This document shows positions 29,101 to 36,506 of a stretch of 64,000 nt of DNA, in pieces (position 1 is the first letter of the stretch; each line of letters starts with the position of its first letter). The notes under the pieces were generated by a model. It was not told where the DNA came from. It saw only the letters and a list, made by a program, of their open reading frames with translations, and ran no database searches. A program made the translations under genes and the position numbers. This DNA comes from Pseudomonas sp. 21 (GTDB lineage: Bacteria; Pseudomonadota; Gammaproteobacteria; Pseudomonadales; Pseudomonadaceae): the NCBI RefSeq assembly GCF_000955805.1, contig NZ_JYOA01000001.1, forward strand, positions 184,710-248,709, in the 5' to 3' direction.

Positions 29101-31812
29101 GCCGTTGGGCAGGGCCGACGGCGGCGTGAAGCTCCACTGCCCGGTGCTGGCGTCGGCCGTGACCTGGCCGATGGGATTGCCATTGGCATCGAGGAGGATC
29201 ACGGTGGCGCCCTTTTCGGCGTTGCCACTGAAGCTCAGGCCGTTGCTGGCATTGACCTGCGGCGGTGGCGGCGCGACGGCGTCCACCACGACACTGGTGG
29301 GCGGGCTGGAGTTACCGGCGGCGTCGGTGGCCAGGACCACCACCACCGTTCCGTCGGGCAGCGAGGCTCCGGGTGTGAAGGTCCATGCGCCACTGACCCC
29401 ATCGGCGCGGACCTGGCCAATAGGGTTGCCCTGGTTGTCGCTGAGGGTCACCAGGCTGCCGGGCTCGGCGATGCCGCTGAGCTGGGTGCCGTTGCTGACG
29501 TCCACCTGCGGCGCATCGGGCGCCACCCCGTCGACGACCAGGTTGACCACCTGGCTCTGCTGGCCGCTCTGCGGGTCCACCGCGACAACCTGCAACGGGG
29601 TGCCGTCGGGGAACTGCGCGCCGGGGGTGTAGCTCCAGTGACCGCCGCCATCGGCAGTGACGAAGGCGACCAGGTTGCCGTTGGCGTCGCGGATCTCCAC
29701 GCGGTCGCCGGCATCCGCCAGGCCGCTGATGGTCAAGCCATTGCTGGGGTCGACCGTGGGCGCCGAGGGAATGCTGGCGTCCACCGTGATGCTGGCCGCC
29801 GCTCCGGTGTTGCCGGCGGCGTTCGTGGCCGTCACCGACACCGCCGCGCCATTGGCCAGCGGCGGGTTGAAGATGAACTGCCAGTGGCCGCTGCCGTCAG
29901 CCTGTACCTGACCGATCACCTGGCCATCGGCATTGGTCAGCAGCACCGTGCTATTGGCTTCCGCGACACCACTGAACAGCCCGCCATTGCTCGGGTTGAC
30001 CGTGGGCGCCGGCGGCGGCTCGGTATCCAGGGTGAGCTGCGCCGGGCCGCTGAGGTTGCCGGCTGCGTCCCTGGCGACGACGGTGACCTGGGTGCCGTTG
30101 GGCAATGGCGAACCGGGATGGTAGCTCCAATGCCCGCTGCCATCGGCAACGACGGTCGCCAGCGGGGTTCCGTTGCCGGTGGTGAGCACGACCGTTGCGC
30201 CGGCCTCCGCCGTTCCTTCCAGCCCCCCGGCATTGCCCGAGGTGATGGCAGGTGTGCCGGGCGCGATGCCGTCCACCGTGATGCTGGCGGAACCGCTCTC
30301 CCCCTGCGGGCCGCGTGCCACGGCATTGACCACGGTGCCGTCGGCCAATGGCGTGATCGGGGTGAAGCTCCAGTGGCCATCGCCTCCCACCAGCGCCACA
30401 CCGATCAGGGTGCCCTGGGCGTTGGTCAGGTACACCTGGGTGCCGACCGTCGCGGTGCCCTGGATGATGTGGCCGTTGCTCGGGTCGATGACGGGCGCGG
30501 GCACGTTGCCGCCCGGCGCACTGATGCTGGCAACCGGGCTGGCGTTGCCGGCGGCGTCACGGACGATGATCGAAACGATCTGACCGGCTGGCAGCGGCGA
30601 ATCCAGGTTGAAACTGAAGCGGCCGTCGGGCCCGACCTGCACGGTCAGGTCAGGGACGCCGTCGTTGTTCAGGTCGATGGACAGCGAGCTGCCGGGCTCG
30701 GCGATGCCGGCAAGGCCCCTGCCGTCGGCGCTGATCGTCAGGTCATGGGCCGGCGCCGGCGGCGTGGTATCGGGCCCGCTCACCAGGGTCGGCGGGCTGG
30801 TATTGCCGGCCGGGTCGGTCACTGTCACCGACACACCCTGGCCATTGTTCACCGGCGTGGGCAGGGTGATCTCGAAATGCCCGTCGGAGCCGGCAACCCC
30901 GGTGGCGTCGGGGATACCGTCGCCGTTGGTGTCGACCTTCACGGTGGAGCCCGGCTCGGCGCTGCCGCTGACCTTGCTGCCATCCTCGGACACCGTCACG
31001 CCCATCGCGGCACCCGGCGCCGTGGTATCCGGCGCGGTGACGGTGGCGCCGGAACTGGCACTGCCGCCATTGGGGCCGCGCACCACCACGGTGACATTCT
31101 CGCCGTTGCTCAGGGGTGGGCTGACCGGCACCTGGAAGTGGCCGTTGCCGTCCACCGGCGCGGTGTAGTCAGGCTGGCCATCGCCGTTGACGTCCACCTC
31201 GACGGTCGTACCCGGCGTGGCACGGCCGGTGATCACGCTGCCGTCAGGGCTGACCGTGATATCGGTCGCCGGTGCGGGAGGCGTCGGCGGGTTGCTGCTG
31301 CCGCCGCCACCACCACCACCACCACCACCACCACCACCACCACCACTGCTGGCGATGGCGGCACCGCCGGCAATCACAGCGGCGCCAGCGAGGATGGTCG
31401 CAGGGACGCCCATCCCGGCGATACCGCCGGCGGTACCTGCTGCGCCGGCCTCGGCACTGGTCAGCGACTCGAAGCCGGCGTCGACGGGCTCGGCGGCGTA
31501 GGTGGGCGCCAAGGTGCCGTCAGCGGCGACCTGATCCAGTTCGGTCACCACCAGGTCGCCCTTCTCGTCCACCAGGTAGAGCTGGCTGGGCGGCTGGCCT
31601 TCAGCGAAGAAGTTGGCGATGCGAATGGTCTCGCCGTCCTTGAGCTGCACCACGAGGTCGGCACCGACCTGCTGGTAGCTGGCGACTGCGTCGGCAGTGA
31701 CGTCCAGGGCCACGTTGCTGGCCTGCTGAAGAACGATGCTCCCTTCGACCGTCTGCTGCGTGGCGGTGGCCACCTGCACCTGAGACGCCACGACCTTCGC
31801 CTGGATCGCCAT
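20188..31812 (-). CDS. bapA: Giant Ig-repeat surface adhesin (BapA-like)
   Basis: The 3874-residue protein has no signal peptide. It starts with a BapA-prefix-like domain (about 1-110: VVQLKDGETIRIANFFAEG) and an Ala/Gly hydrophobic stretch (about 121-154), followed by 15 consecutive glycines (157-171). About 39 bacterial Ig-like repeats of some 82 residues follow, each with a variant of P-SNG-L-GTAE--STV and DAAGN. The end holds a degenerate RTX-like region (about 3705-3760: GNAGADLF, AGDGNDTIQ) and a C-terminal secretion signal. The next three genes encode its type I exporter. Such adhesins act in attachment and biofilm growth. It is larger than P. aeruginosa BapA, and repeat number may vary between strains or be misassembled. 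Confidence 0.92.
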   Translation of the reverse strand: MAIQAKVVASQVQVATATQQTVEGSIVLQQASNVALDVTADAVASYQQVGADLVVQLKDGETIRIANFFAEGQPPSQLYLVDEKGDLVVTELDQVAADGTLAPTYAAEPVDAGFESLTSAEAGAAGTAGGIAGMGVPATILAGAAVIAGGAAIASSGGGGGGGGGGGGGGGSSNPPTPPAPATDITVSPDGSVITGRATPGTTVEVDVNGDGQPDYTAPVDGNGHFQVPVSPPLSNGENVTVVVRGPNGGSASSGATVTAPDTTAPGAAMGVTVSEDGSKVSGSAEPGSTVKVDTNGDGIPDATGVAGSDGHFEITLPTPVNNGQGVSVTVTDPAGNTSPPTLVSGPDTTPPAPAHDLTISADGRGLAGIAEPGSSLSIDLNNDGVPDLTVQVGPDGRFSFNLDSPLPAGQIVSIIVRDAAGNASPVASISAPGGNVPAPVIDPSNGHIIQGTATVGTQVYLTNAQGTLIGVALVGGDGHWSFTPITPLADGTVVNAVARGPQGESGSASITVDGIAPGTPAITSGNAGGLEGTAEAGATVVLTTGNGTPLATVVADGSGHWSYHPGSPLPNGTQVTVVARDAAGNLSGPAQLTLDTEPPPAPTVNPSNGGLFSGVAEANSTVLLTNADGQVIGQVQADGSGHWQFIFNPPLANGAAVSVTATNAAGNTGAAASITVDASIPSAPTVDPSNGLTISGLADAGDRVEIRDANGNLVAFVTADGGGHWSYTPGAQFPDGTPLQVVAVDPQSGQQSQVVNLVVDGVAPDAPQVDVSNGTQLSGIAEPGSLVTLSDNQGNPIGQVRADGVSGAWTFTPGASLPDGTVVVVLATDAAGNSSPPTSVVVDAVAPPPPQVNASNGLSFSGNAEKGATVILLDANGNPIGQVTADASTGQWSFTPPSALPNGTQISVVARDAAGNVGQPTPVIVDRQAPNAPQIDASNGDVLHGIAEPGSTVTLTDGNGNPIAQVAADPVTGDWSFTPGTPLGNGTQVRATATDAAGNVSQVGQITVDNLPPNAPSVGPSNGTQISGTAEPGSTVLIMDASGQPLGEAAVGLNGFWLFRFSQALPSGFVLRLAVRDAAGNVGAETTTTVDSNLTTPPTPDASNGSVISGTAEAGQQVIVRDANGNEIGRTTADGDGNWSVTPASPLANGSDYQVVAVDPVSGHESVPVVGTVDSVAPAAPTINGSTGATLTGSAEPGSTVTLSDGNGNPIAVVTAGGNGQWTFTPGTALPNGTVVNVTATDAAGNVSQPATTTVDSVAPPTPVVDPSNGQLLTGTAEANATVIIRDAGGNLIGEAIADGGGAWSFAPQPALPNATQVTVMARDAAGNESGTAGVIVDAQPPAAPVVTPSTGAELSGTAEPNAQVVVISANGQVIAEVPVGPGGTWSYTPSAPLPDGATLSVVAVDSSGNRSGTTTVTIDSTPPADPVVNPGNGTQISGTAEPGSTVTVTDSNNNPLGQTTADGQGNWSITPASPLPDGSSVTVVATDAAGNPSNGTTVTIDTSAPTTPVAEPSNGTVLSGTGEEGSTLVFTDGAGNALGQVTVGAGGNWAFTPDQPLADGTVVTIVARDAAGNESGPVQVTVDSSAPSTPTLDPSNGSALGGTGEIGSTVVISVAGSEVARVQVGPDGRWSYTPGSPIADGTAISVQGTDAAGNATPIVSGTVDGLAPGVPDIHPSNGTTFTGTAEAGSTVILSGPNGEIGRALVDAEGHWSLTAATPVGNGVTVSAVARDAAGNTSGSDSVVVDSSAPPAPSIDPSNGTVITGTSEIASTITLVYANNVLIGQATTDPDGNWTFTPTPPLADGTKIDVIAQDAAGNSSSVASIIIDATPPAVPTVAASNGSVVSGTAEVGSTVIVSTAGGQELGRATTGPDGKWTLNPSPQPGDGDVLQVVARDAAGNQSTPSSVTIDAAPPAAPTLSVSNGEVLSGTAEAGSTVILTDGNGLPIGQATADAGGNWTFTPGGPLDNGSVVSAVARDAAGNISPPATTLIDSSLPSAPVINPSNGVVISGTAEANALVRILDGNGATLIEVSADGDGKWSWTPPVAIANGSQISALVVDGPRLSGTTGIVIDAQAPDAPTIVASNGIELSGTAEAGSTVILADGNGNSVGQTIADGTGHWSFSPVAPLANGTVVNAIAQDAAGNASPPASTTVDALAPIAPTINASNGNLVTGSAEPGATVLLTDGNGSPIGQVVANASTGQWSFTPNPPLVGGTTVNAVAQDAAGNTSTLVNTVVDTTAPTTPTILPSNGSILSGTGEAGSSVVLTDGNGNSIAQVSVDGNGKWTYTPSPALPNGTTVNAVSVDAAGNQSSSVSTVVDTTAPADPTINLSNGTLLTGTAEANALVLLTDGSGNAIGQVRADGNGAWSLAVSPGLANGSVVNAQAKDAAGNTSNSVSTTVDSVAPGAPTIAASNGTELHGTAEINSTVLLTDGNGNVIGQAITNGSGSWTFTPGTALANGTVVNAVAQDATGNTSVAAVTTVDNLAPPTPTIDASNGALLAGTAEANATVILTDGNGNSIGQVTANGSGQWAFVPGTPLPDGTVVNVVARDAAGNTSGSASTTVDAVAPASPTIDPSNGVHITGTATAGVTVVLTDGSGSPIGTTVADGAGNWSFDPSTPLGNGVVIQAASRDAVGNTSSPVSTTVDNVAPPPPTIEPSNGTELAGTAEANATVVLTDGNGNLIGTTRADGSGDWEFTPSPALANGTTVTAVAQDAAGNTSGSASTVVDSQAPEPPVIDPSNGTLLSGSAELGVTVVLSVNGVELARVSVQGDGTWSFPVPSALANGTVVDAVAVDATGNLSASASVTIDALAPLVPTVTPSDGAVLAGTAEANATVLLRDGLGNLIGSVQADANGNWHYVPDSPLANGLEVVISARDAVGNVSLTTSVVIDSSLPAVPVITPSNGTVISGTAEANATIILTTTGGLPIGQVSADANGNWSFTPGTPLADGTVINAVARDASNNLSGAATLVVDAVAPNVPVVSPSNGSQILGTAEAGSTVVLSVGGVTIAQVAVDGSGKWSYTSGVPLANGVQVSVVAKDATGNTSVAAVVTVDSVAPNTPTIAASNGITFSGTAEANSTVIISGANGALLGQVTANASGIWIFNPTTPVGNGVVVSALAKDAAGNVSLVAATTTVDALPPALPVVNPSNGALLAGIAEAGSTVVLSVGGNVIGQVTANAQGQWSFAPGAALANGVQVSVVAKDAVGNASAAANVTVDAVAPTAPVVAPSNGTVLSGTAEIGSTVILKVGGAIIAQVTADASGNWSFTPGSPLANNTQVSVTAKDAAGNTSLATTVGVDSVAPVAPGSLSVTANGTLLTGIAEANSTVKVIINGDTANPITVQANGSGNFTVNFSPALTAGQLLTVNAVDAAGNTGAAIQIQAPDLTRPLLTIAEAADGYINKAELSDGIQVRVGLTAGARAGQTLTLRYNGPGGYSFSQAHVLTAAEITAGVVLVSMLPTAGVAAIPQGAATVTADVNGGLAATPASFTLDTIAPTTPVLSLASNLLGISGEANSTLTVDVNVSGLTSHTELTASNAGLAQVDLFSGLGLNLTWDQLLDASVSVGSRDAAGNVGNLASINLENVLTQNTVVLGGFGLAVGLLPPVLGLSGTAVAGGSLAVQVITPAVNVTLHPIVDATGHFTINLLAPDLLAQLGLSVTGLLNLGSQLSLQLIAYDASGHQSATYGIALTGSGLSLAIGEVSVTGTAGADVFVGQSGSEHFYGNAGADLFLHVGTGDIVQAGDGNDTIQLQATNFKSIDGGVGFDTVMLDHGISLNYGAVGTGTWTNIERVDMGKGDTGGSLTLTAAQVDAVTDANNVLQVTGDANDTLNARGAVDTGVNQVHGGISYDVYTFGNTTLLVEENTVHVVVS
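21653..31266 (-). repeat. About 39 tandem Ig-domain coding repeats
   Basis: The adhesin gene contains about 39 consecutive units of roughly 246 nt. The first three carry an EF-hand-like DxNxDGxPD insert (for example DVNGDGQPDY and DTNGDGIPDA). The other 36 are the shorter type beginning with xxPxxPxxxxSNG. Units are similar but not identical in DNA sequence. Confidence 0.85.
31301..31345. repeat. Trinucleotide microsatellite encoding polyglycine
   Basis: Two CCG and thirteen CCA triplets in a row on the plus strand encode 15 glycines (GGT and GGC codons) in the minus-strand adhesin. Slippage would change linker length in steps of one residue without breaking the frame. Confidence 0.9.
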
Positions 31813-32159
31813 GCTGACTTCCTCTGCCCGGAATAATGTTTTTGTTTATGGCCAGAAAGAGATAGCAGCTTCTGTGCAGGGCGCCGGAAGTGCGCCGGAA
31901 GGGTCTTGGACGAAGTGTTTAATCGAAAGGTAGTAGCCTATGCACCGGGCAGGAAGTTCAGAGTTTATTTATCAACGACAGATAGCAGCACCATTAACTG
32001 CCGCTGCGACTTTTGACAAAAATTTGACATTTGCCGCAAGCACCGGCCTTTCAGCCTCAACGCCAGAATCGGTTTCCACGACAACTTGGTCGCAGTTGCC
32101 AAGTGGCCGCCTGACAATATTCAGTCGCTTGCTTGAGTATCGCCAATCACTTACACGCA

Positions 32160-32177
32160 TGTAATCCCTGGATTACA
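32160..32177. promoter_or_regulatory. Perfect inverted repeat, candidate operator
   Basis: TGTAATCC-CT-GGATTACA, two perfect 8-bp arms with a 2-bp spacer, about 350 bp upstream of the adhesin start. The form suits a dimeric regulator. Confidence 0.45.
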
Positions 32178-32214
32178 GGATTACCGTTCGTCGGATAGGT
32201 TGATCAGCCCGTTT

Positions 32215-32232
32215 CCTGTCCGTACGGACAGG
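32215..32232. promoter_or_regulatory. 18-bp perfect palindrome
   Basis: CCTGTCCGTACGGACAGG is fully symmetric without a spacer. It lies in the adhesin upstream region, 38 bp from the end of the preceding inverted repeat. It may be an operator. Confidence 0.45.
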
Positions 32233-32326
32233 CCCGACACAAGGGGCGACGAGAGCCAAAGGCCCGATGCAGAGCGAAGCGGCAGAATAGACGCGCTGAC
32301 ATGCAAAAATGAATGTAAAGGGCCTA

Positions 32327-32398
32327 TCCCCCTGCGGGGAACCGCGAAGAATTCCGCCCGGCGAATGGCGCAGGAGCAACTTCAGGCAATACCTGAAG
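32327..32398. promoter_or_regulatory. Two further hairpins
   Basis: TCCCC-CTGC-GGGGA (32327-32340) and CTTCAGG-CAATA-CCTGAAG (32380-32398) are perfect stem-loops. They could be operators, leader structures or part of a small RNA. No T-tract follows either on the plus strand. Confidence 0.35.
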
Positions 32399-32626
32399 AA
32401 CCGCGCGCATTCCAAGGTTCGGGTTGGCCTTGATATTCCAGAGTTCGAACAGAACCCCGCGAGAAAGCGGCCGAAGGCGAAATAGCGACTTGCATTCACG
32501 GGAAATATGGCGCGACGGGCGCCAAACTAAAGTCTGGCCAATTCGACCGCCGCAGATATATAGCGGAGTATCCGAAGACCGAACGGAAAGTCAGGCCTTC
32601 GGAACTCGCTTATTCAGCGTGGCAAC

Positions 32627-34261
32627 TTAAAGCGCCATATCGCTGGAGGCCTTTTCCGGCGCCGGGGCGGCGTCGGTCGGCTGCGCGGCCGGTGCCTGGT
32701 CGATGGCTGGCGGCGAGTCCAGTTGCAGGACCTTGGCGGTGTAGCTCCACTCGGCGTAGGTCTTCTCCGGGCTGTCGTTGAGCCTGGTGCCGTAGCTCGG
32801 GACGATCTGGTGGACCTTGGCCTGCCACTCGGGCGTGGCGAGCTCGTCCTTGAACACCTTCTCCAGCACGTTGAGCATGATCGGCGCGGCGGTGGAAGCA
32901 CCCGGCGATGCACCCAGCAGGCCGGCAATGCTGCCGTCGGCGGAAGCGACGATCTCGGTGCCGAGCTTCAGCACGCCGCCCTTGTCCGCGTCACGCTTGA
33001 TGATCTGCACGCGCTGGCCGGCCTGCCACAGGCGCCAGTCCTCGGCCTTGGCTTCCGGGAAGTACTCGCGCAGTGCGGCGAGGCGATCTTCGTCGGAGAG
33101 CATCAGCTGGCCGGCGAGGTATTCCACCAGCGGGTACTCGTCGATGCCCACGCGGGTCATCGGCCAGACGTTGTGGACGTTGGTGCTGCCCAGCAGGTCG
33201 AGGTACGAGCCTTCCTTGAGGAACTTGGTGGAGAAGGTCGCGAACGGCCCGAACAGGATCACGCGCTTGCCGTCCAGCACGCGGGTATCCAGGTGCGGCA
33301 CGGACATCGGCGGAGCACCGACGGACGCCTTGCCATAGGCCTTGGCCAGGTGCTGCTGGGCGATGGTCGGGTTCTCGGTGACCAGGAACGAACCACCCAC
33401 CGGGAAGCCAGCGTAGTCCTTGGCCTCTTCGATGCCGGACTTCTGCAACAGGCGCAGCGCGCCGCCGCCGGCACCAATGAAGACGAACCTGGCGTCGGTC
33501 TCGGTAACGCTGCCGTCCTTGAGGTTCTTGTACTCGACGCGCCAGGTGCCGTCGTCGTTGCGGGTAATGTTCTCGACTTCGCTGGAGAGCTTCAGGCTGA
33601 AGTTCGGCCTGGTCTGCAGGTAGCCGGCGAACTGGCGGGTGATCTCGCCGAAGTTCACGTCGGTGCCGATGGGCGTCCAGGTGGCGGCAATCTTCTGCGA
33701 AGGATCGCGGCCCTGCATCATCAGCGGCACCCACTTGGCGATCTGCGCCGGGTCTTCCGAGTACTGCATGCCGCGGAACAGCGGGCTGGCCTGCAGGGCT
33801 TCATAGCGCTTCTTGAGGAAGGCGATGTTGTCGTCGCCCCAGACGAAGCTCATGTGCGGGGTGGAGTTGATGAACGAGCGGGGGTTCTTCAGCACGCCGT
33901 TCTGCACCTGCCAGGCCCAGAACTGACGGGAGATCTGGAACGACTCGTTGATCTCCACCGCCTTGGCGATGGTGACGTTGCCGTCTTTATCTTCGGGGGT
34001 GTAGTTCAGCTCGGCCAGGGCTGAATGGCCAGTGCCGGCGTTGTTCCAGCCGTTGGAGCTTTCCTGGGCGACGCCGTCGAGGCGTTCGACCATTTCCATC
34101 GACCAACCCGGTTCCAGCTCATTGAGCCAGACGCCCAGGGTGGTGCTCATGATGCCGCCGCCGATCAGCAGCACGTCGACTTTCTTGGTATCCGCAAAGG
34201 CGGGCGCGCAATTCACTGCCAGGGCGAGGCCCAGCAGCGCCCCGCTAACTTTCTTGATCAT
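32627..34261 (-). CDS. mqo: Malate:quinone oxidoreductase
   Basis: The 544-residue flavoprotein oxidises malate to oxaloacetate and passes electrons to the quinone pool. It has an N-terminal signal-like segment (about 1-23, ending PAFA), an FAD-binding LLIGGGIMS motif (residues 31-39), and the Mqo hallmarks [30 protein letters not shown] and [18 protein letters not shown] Pro/Ala-rich C-terminal tail ends SSDMAL. The leader peptide and tail match the secreted-type Mqo paralogue of Pseudomonas rather than the leaderless one. The gene stands alone. Confidence 0.93.
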   Translation of the reverse strand: MIKKVSGALLGLALAVNCAPAFADTKKVDVLLIGGGIMSTTLGVWLNELEPGWSMEMVERLDGVAQESSNGWNNAGTGHSALAELNYTPEDKDGNVTIAKAVEINESFQISRQFWAWQVQNGVLKNPRSFINSTPHMSFVWGDDNIAFLKKRYEALQASPLFRGMQYSEDPAQIAKWVPLMMQGRDPSQKIAATWTPIGTDVNFGEITRQFAGYLQTRPNFSLKLSSEVENITRNDDGTWRVEYKNLKDGSVTETDARFVFIGAGGGALRLLQKSGIEEAKDYAGFPVGGSFLVTENPTIAQQHLAKAYGKASVGAPPMSVPHLDTRVLDGKRVILFGPFATFSTKFLKEGSYLDLLGSTNVHNVWPMTRVGIDEYPLVEYLAGQLMLSDEDRLAALREYFPEAKAEDWRLWQAGQRVQIIKRDADKGGVLKLGTEIVASADGSIAGLLGASPGASTAAPIMLNVLEKVFKDELATPEWQAKVHQIVPSYGTRLNDSPEKTYAEWSYTAKVLQLDSPPAIDQAPAAQPTDAAPAPEKASSDMAL

Positions 34262-34621
34262 CGAAAGGTTTCTCGTCGTTAGGGCTTGGCCTTCCCCACC
34301 GGCGTCATACAGCGTGAAGGCCGTGCCTCGCGCACGGGGCGCAAACGATGGGCAAGGCGACAGATGACGAGGATGAGTCGGGACTCAGTTCCCTCCTCCG
34401 CCGGCTCTGAGGCCTGCTTGATGGAATGAGGGACGTCCTGCGCAGAGAGACACGCAAAGCCTTCGGCTTTGGCTTTTGTTGTGGGAGGGATGCATGGTCT
34501 GCTGAAACGTTTGCGCATTCTAGCGAATGAGAACGGCATCACCAACCATTACGGTCAAGTATCGACCGGACGGTTTGTATGTAGGTGTGTTCCTCTGTTG
34601 CGCGCGGAGCGTGACCCTACC

Positions 34622-34691
34622 CTGTAGGAGCGAGCTTGCTCGCGAACCGACCATCGCCGCGGGCTCGTTCGCGAGCAAGCTCGCTCCTACA
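34622..34691. repeat. REP doublet
   Basis: Inverted arms with core GAGCGAGCTTGCTCGCGAA at 34622-34647 and 34667-34691, in a divergent intergenic region. Confidence 0.88.
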
Positions 34692-34870
34692 AAATACCCG
34701 CCCTGCACCACATCGTTACCGAAGCGCACCGCAACTGCGCACGAAGCGCACCATCCGTTACCGTTCCGCCCCTCCCTCCGCCACGACTCTTACGCCGATT
34801 TCCTACGCCAACCGCTCTACTCCAGCCCATTTCAATCACTTCGCCATCATTGGCACGGCAACTGCTTAAT

Positions 34871-34894
34871 TGCATGCATGGATAATTGGATCCA
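34871..34894. promoter_or_regulatory. Candidate GntR operator pair
   Basis: The 8-bp palindromes TGCATGCA (34871-34878) and TGGATCCA (34887-34894) lie 16 bp apart, 22-46 bp upstream of the GntR start. The position suits autoregulation; binding is inferred. Confidence 0.3.
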
Positions 34895-34916
34895 AAAATC
34901 CACGAGGAAACACCCC

Positions 34917-35582
34917 ATGCGCCTGGTGCCCACTGCCCGCCCTCCGATGAGCGCCGAAGACGAGGCCTACGACTATCTCCTCCAGGCCATCTGCACCGGC
35001 CGCTACAGGACCGGCGACCGTCTGGTGGCCGAGGACATCGCCAGCGAGATCGGCATGAGCCGGATGCCCGTGCGTGGCGCCTTCAAGCGCCTGGACGCCG
35101 AGGGCCTGGTGACCCTGCGACCCAATCGCGGCGCCATCGTCAGCGGCCTGAACATCGAGGAGATGCGCGAAGTCTTCGAGATGCGCAGCGCCCTGGAGGG
35201 CCTGGCCATCCGCATCGCCGTGCCACAATTGACCGACCGCGACATCTCTCGCCTGGAGCGCATGCTCGACGAGATGGACGACTACCGCGACGACAGCGCC
35301 GAGTGGGTCAGCCGCCACCGCGCCTTCCATGAATACCTCTGCAGCCTCGCCGGGCGCCCGCGCCTGCTGCGCCAGATCACCGCGCTGTACTCGGTGATCG
35401 AGCCGCACATGCGCCTGTGGCTGCAGCACGTCGACAAGCCCATGAGCGCCCGCGAGGAGCACGCGGTGATCCTCGACGCGCTGCGCTCGGGCGATGCCCG
35501 CGAAGCCGAGCGGGTGATCTGCGATCACATCGAGGGAACGATTCCGTCCCTGGCCCATTTTCTGGAAGCACAAGCCTCCTGA
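34917..35582 (+). CDS. GntR/FadR-type transcriptional regulator (FCD domain)
   Basis: The 221-residue protein has an N-terminal winged-helix domain (about 12-78: RLVAEDIASEIGMSRMPVRGAFKRLDAEG) and an all-helical FCD effector domain (about 85-215). The FCD metal-site residues are plausible in HRAFHEYLCSLAG and the later SVIEPHMRLW. The ATG at 34917 follows GAGGA seven bases upstream; an in-frame ATG at 34877 would add 14 residues. It heads a same-strand series of five transport and enzyme genes after a 106-nt gap. It is the likely ligand-responsive repressor of those genes. The ligand is unknown. Confidence 0.87.
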   Translation: MRLVPTARPPMSAEDEAYDYLLQAICTGRYRTGDRLVAEDIASEIGMSRMPVRGAFKRLDAEGLVTLRPNRGAIVSGLNIEEMREVFEMRSALEGLAIRIAVPQLTDRDISRLERMLDEMDDYRDDSAEWVSRHRAFHEYLCSLAGRPRLLRQITALYSVIEPHMRLWLQHVDKPMSAREEHAVILDALRSGDAREAERVICDHIEGTIPSLAHFLEAQAS

Positions 35583-35688
35583 GGCGCAATCCTCCAAAGC
35601 AAGCGCAAGTCCTTTGAAGCAACGGGCGCCTAGACCCGTACTTCTGTGTCCCTGAACTGCCCCTGGCAACCCCACCCCGGAGAGCAAC

Positions 35689-36495
35689 ATGTTCGAACGC
35701 AGGATCCCGCAGTGCCTTCTCGCCCTTTGCCTGGCCGCCCCGCTGGCGCACGCCGATGTGAAGATTCCCGACCGCTTGCAGAACGCCAGCAAGGTGACCT
35801 TCTGCGGCGGCATGGACTCCCCGCCCATGGGTTTCTATGACGCCAACCAGAAGCTCACCGGGGTCACCATCGACCTGGGCGAGGCCATCGCCAAGCGCCT
35901 GGGCGACAAGGAGATCGACTGGCGCATCACGCCCTTCTCCGGGCTGATCCCGGCGCTGCTCGCCGGCCAGTGCGACATGCTGGTGGACCAGCTGTTCGAC
36001 AAGCCCGAGCGGCGCGAAGTGATCGACATGGTCAACTACATGTACTCCAGCCAGGCGGTGGTCGTCGGCAAGGGCAACCCCGAGGGCATTCACACCCTGG
36101 ACGATCTCTCCGGCAAGAAGGTCGCGGTGCTCAACGGCTCGACCATCCGCACCCTGCTCGAAGCCCACAACGAGAAGCTGGCCAAGGCCGGCAAGCCGCC
36201 GATGAAGGTGGTGGTCTACAACACCGACACCGACGCCTTCCAGTCCCTGCGCATCCGCCAGACCGACGCCTACGGCACCACCGTGGAAACCGCCGGCTAC
36301 TACCAGAGCACGGCGCCGGACCTGTTCGAGATCGGCGTGCCGGCCTTCGCGCGCATCCTCACCGGCCTGGGCATCCGCAAGGAAGACAAGCAGCTGAGCG
36401 AAGCCGTCACCCAGATCATCAAGGACATGCAGGCCGACGGCAGCTACGCCGCGCTCCTGGCCAAGTGGCACATCGAAGGCGACAAACTGGACTGA
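35689..36495 (+). CDS. Amino-acid ABC transporter substrate-binding protein
   Basis: The 268-residue periplasmic protein has a signal peptide (about 1-22, ending LAHA) and the SBP_bac_3 fold. Visible segments are SPPMGFYDANQKLTGVTIDLGEAIAKRLG near the start, TPFSGLIPALLAGQCDMLVD and a C-terminal IIKDMQADGSYAALLAKWHI. GGAGAG lies six bases upstream of the ATG. It belongs with the permease and ATPase that follow within 11 and 1 nt. Ligands of this family are polar amino acids or opine-like compounds; the exact one is not readable. Confidence 0.88.
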   Translation: MFERRIPQCLLALCLAAPLAHADVKIPDRLQNASKVTFCGGMDSPPMGFYDANQKLTGVTIDLGEAIAKRLGDKEIDWRITPFSGLIPALLAGQCDMLVDQLFDKPERREVIDMVNYMYSSQAVVVGKGNPEGIHTLDDLSGKKVAVLNGSTIRTLLEAHNEKLAKAGKPPMKVVVYNTDTDAFQSLRIRQTDAYGTTVETAGYYQSTAPDLFEIGVPAFARILTGLGIRKEDKQLSEAVTQIIKDMQADGSYAALLAKWHIEGDKLD

Positions 36496-36506
36496 GGTAA
36501 CGAGAC

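Larger units (their letters stand above)
31813..32626. promoter_or_regulatory. 814-nt gene-free regulatory region between adhesin operon and mqo
   Basis: No open frame here looks like a real protein. The region is more AT-rich than its neighbours. It lies upstream of the adhesin operon and downstream of mqo, so it must hold the adhesin promoter. It contains a TTGACA direct repeat (32013-32018 and 32024-32029), an inverted repeat ACTTGG-N9-CCAAGT (32084-32104) and four further perfect inverted repeats listed separately. Confidence 0.6.
34262..34916. promoter_or_regulatory. Intergenic region between mqo and GntR gene
   Basis: 655 nt without a convincing gene. It holds the divergent promoters of mqo and of the GntR-led operon, a REP doublet at 34622-34691, and two short palindromes near the GntR gene (34871-34894). 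Nothing else was recognised. Confidence 0.5.

Noticed and set aside
21653-31266. Direct repeats of regular spacing that could suggest a CRISPR array.
   Set aside because: Units are about 246 nt, continuous and coding, with conserved Ig-domain residues.
31302-31349. A repeat block that might be a CRISPR or a phase-variable tract.
   Set aside because: It is a pure trinucleotide run in frame within a coding region; slippage would not switch the gene off and there are no spacers.
18907-31836. A plus-strand open frame of 4309 codons antisense to the adhesin operon.
   Set aside because: It mirrors the GC-rich repeats of the real adhesin gene, which leave few stops on the opposite strand. It covers two unrelated genes, has no ribosome site and is His/Gly/Arg-rich without a recognisable domain.
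32173-32499. A 108-codon minus-strand frame in the gap between the adhesin operon and mqo.
   Set aside because: It has no domain, an odd composition and no good ribosome site, and it spans several inverted repeats that look regulatory.
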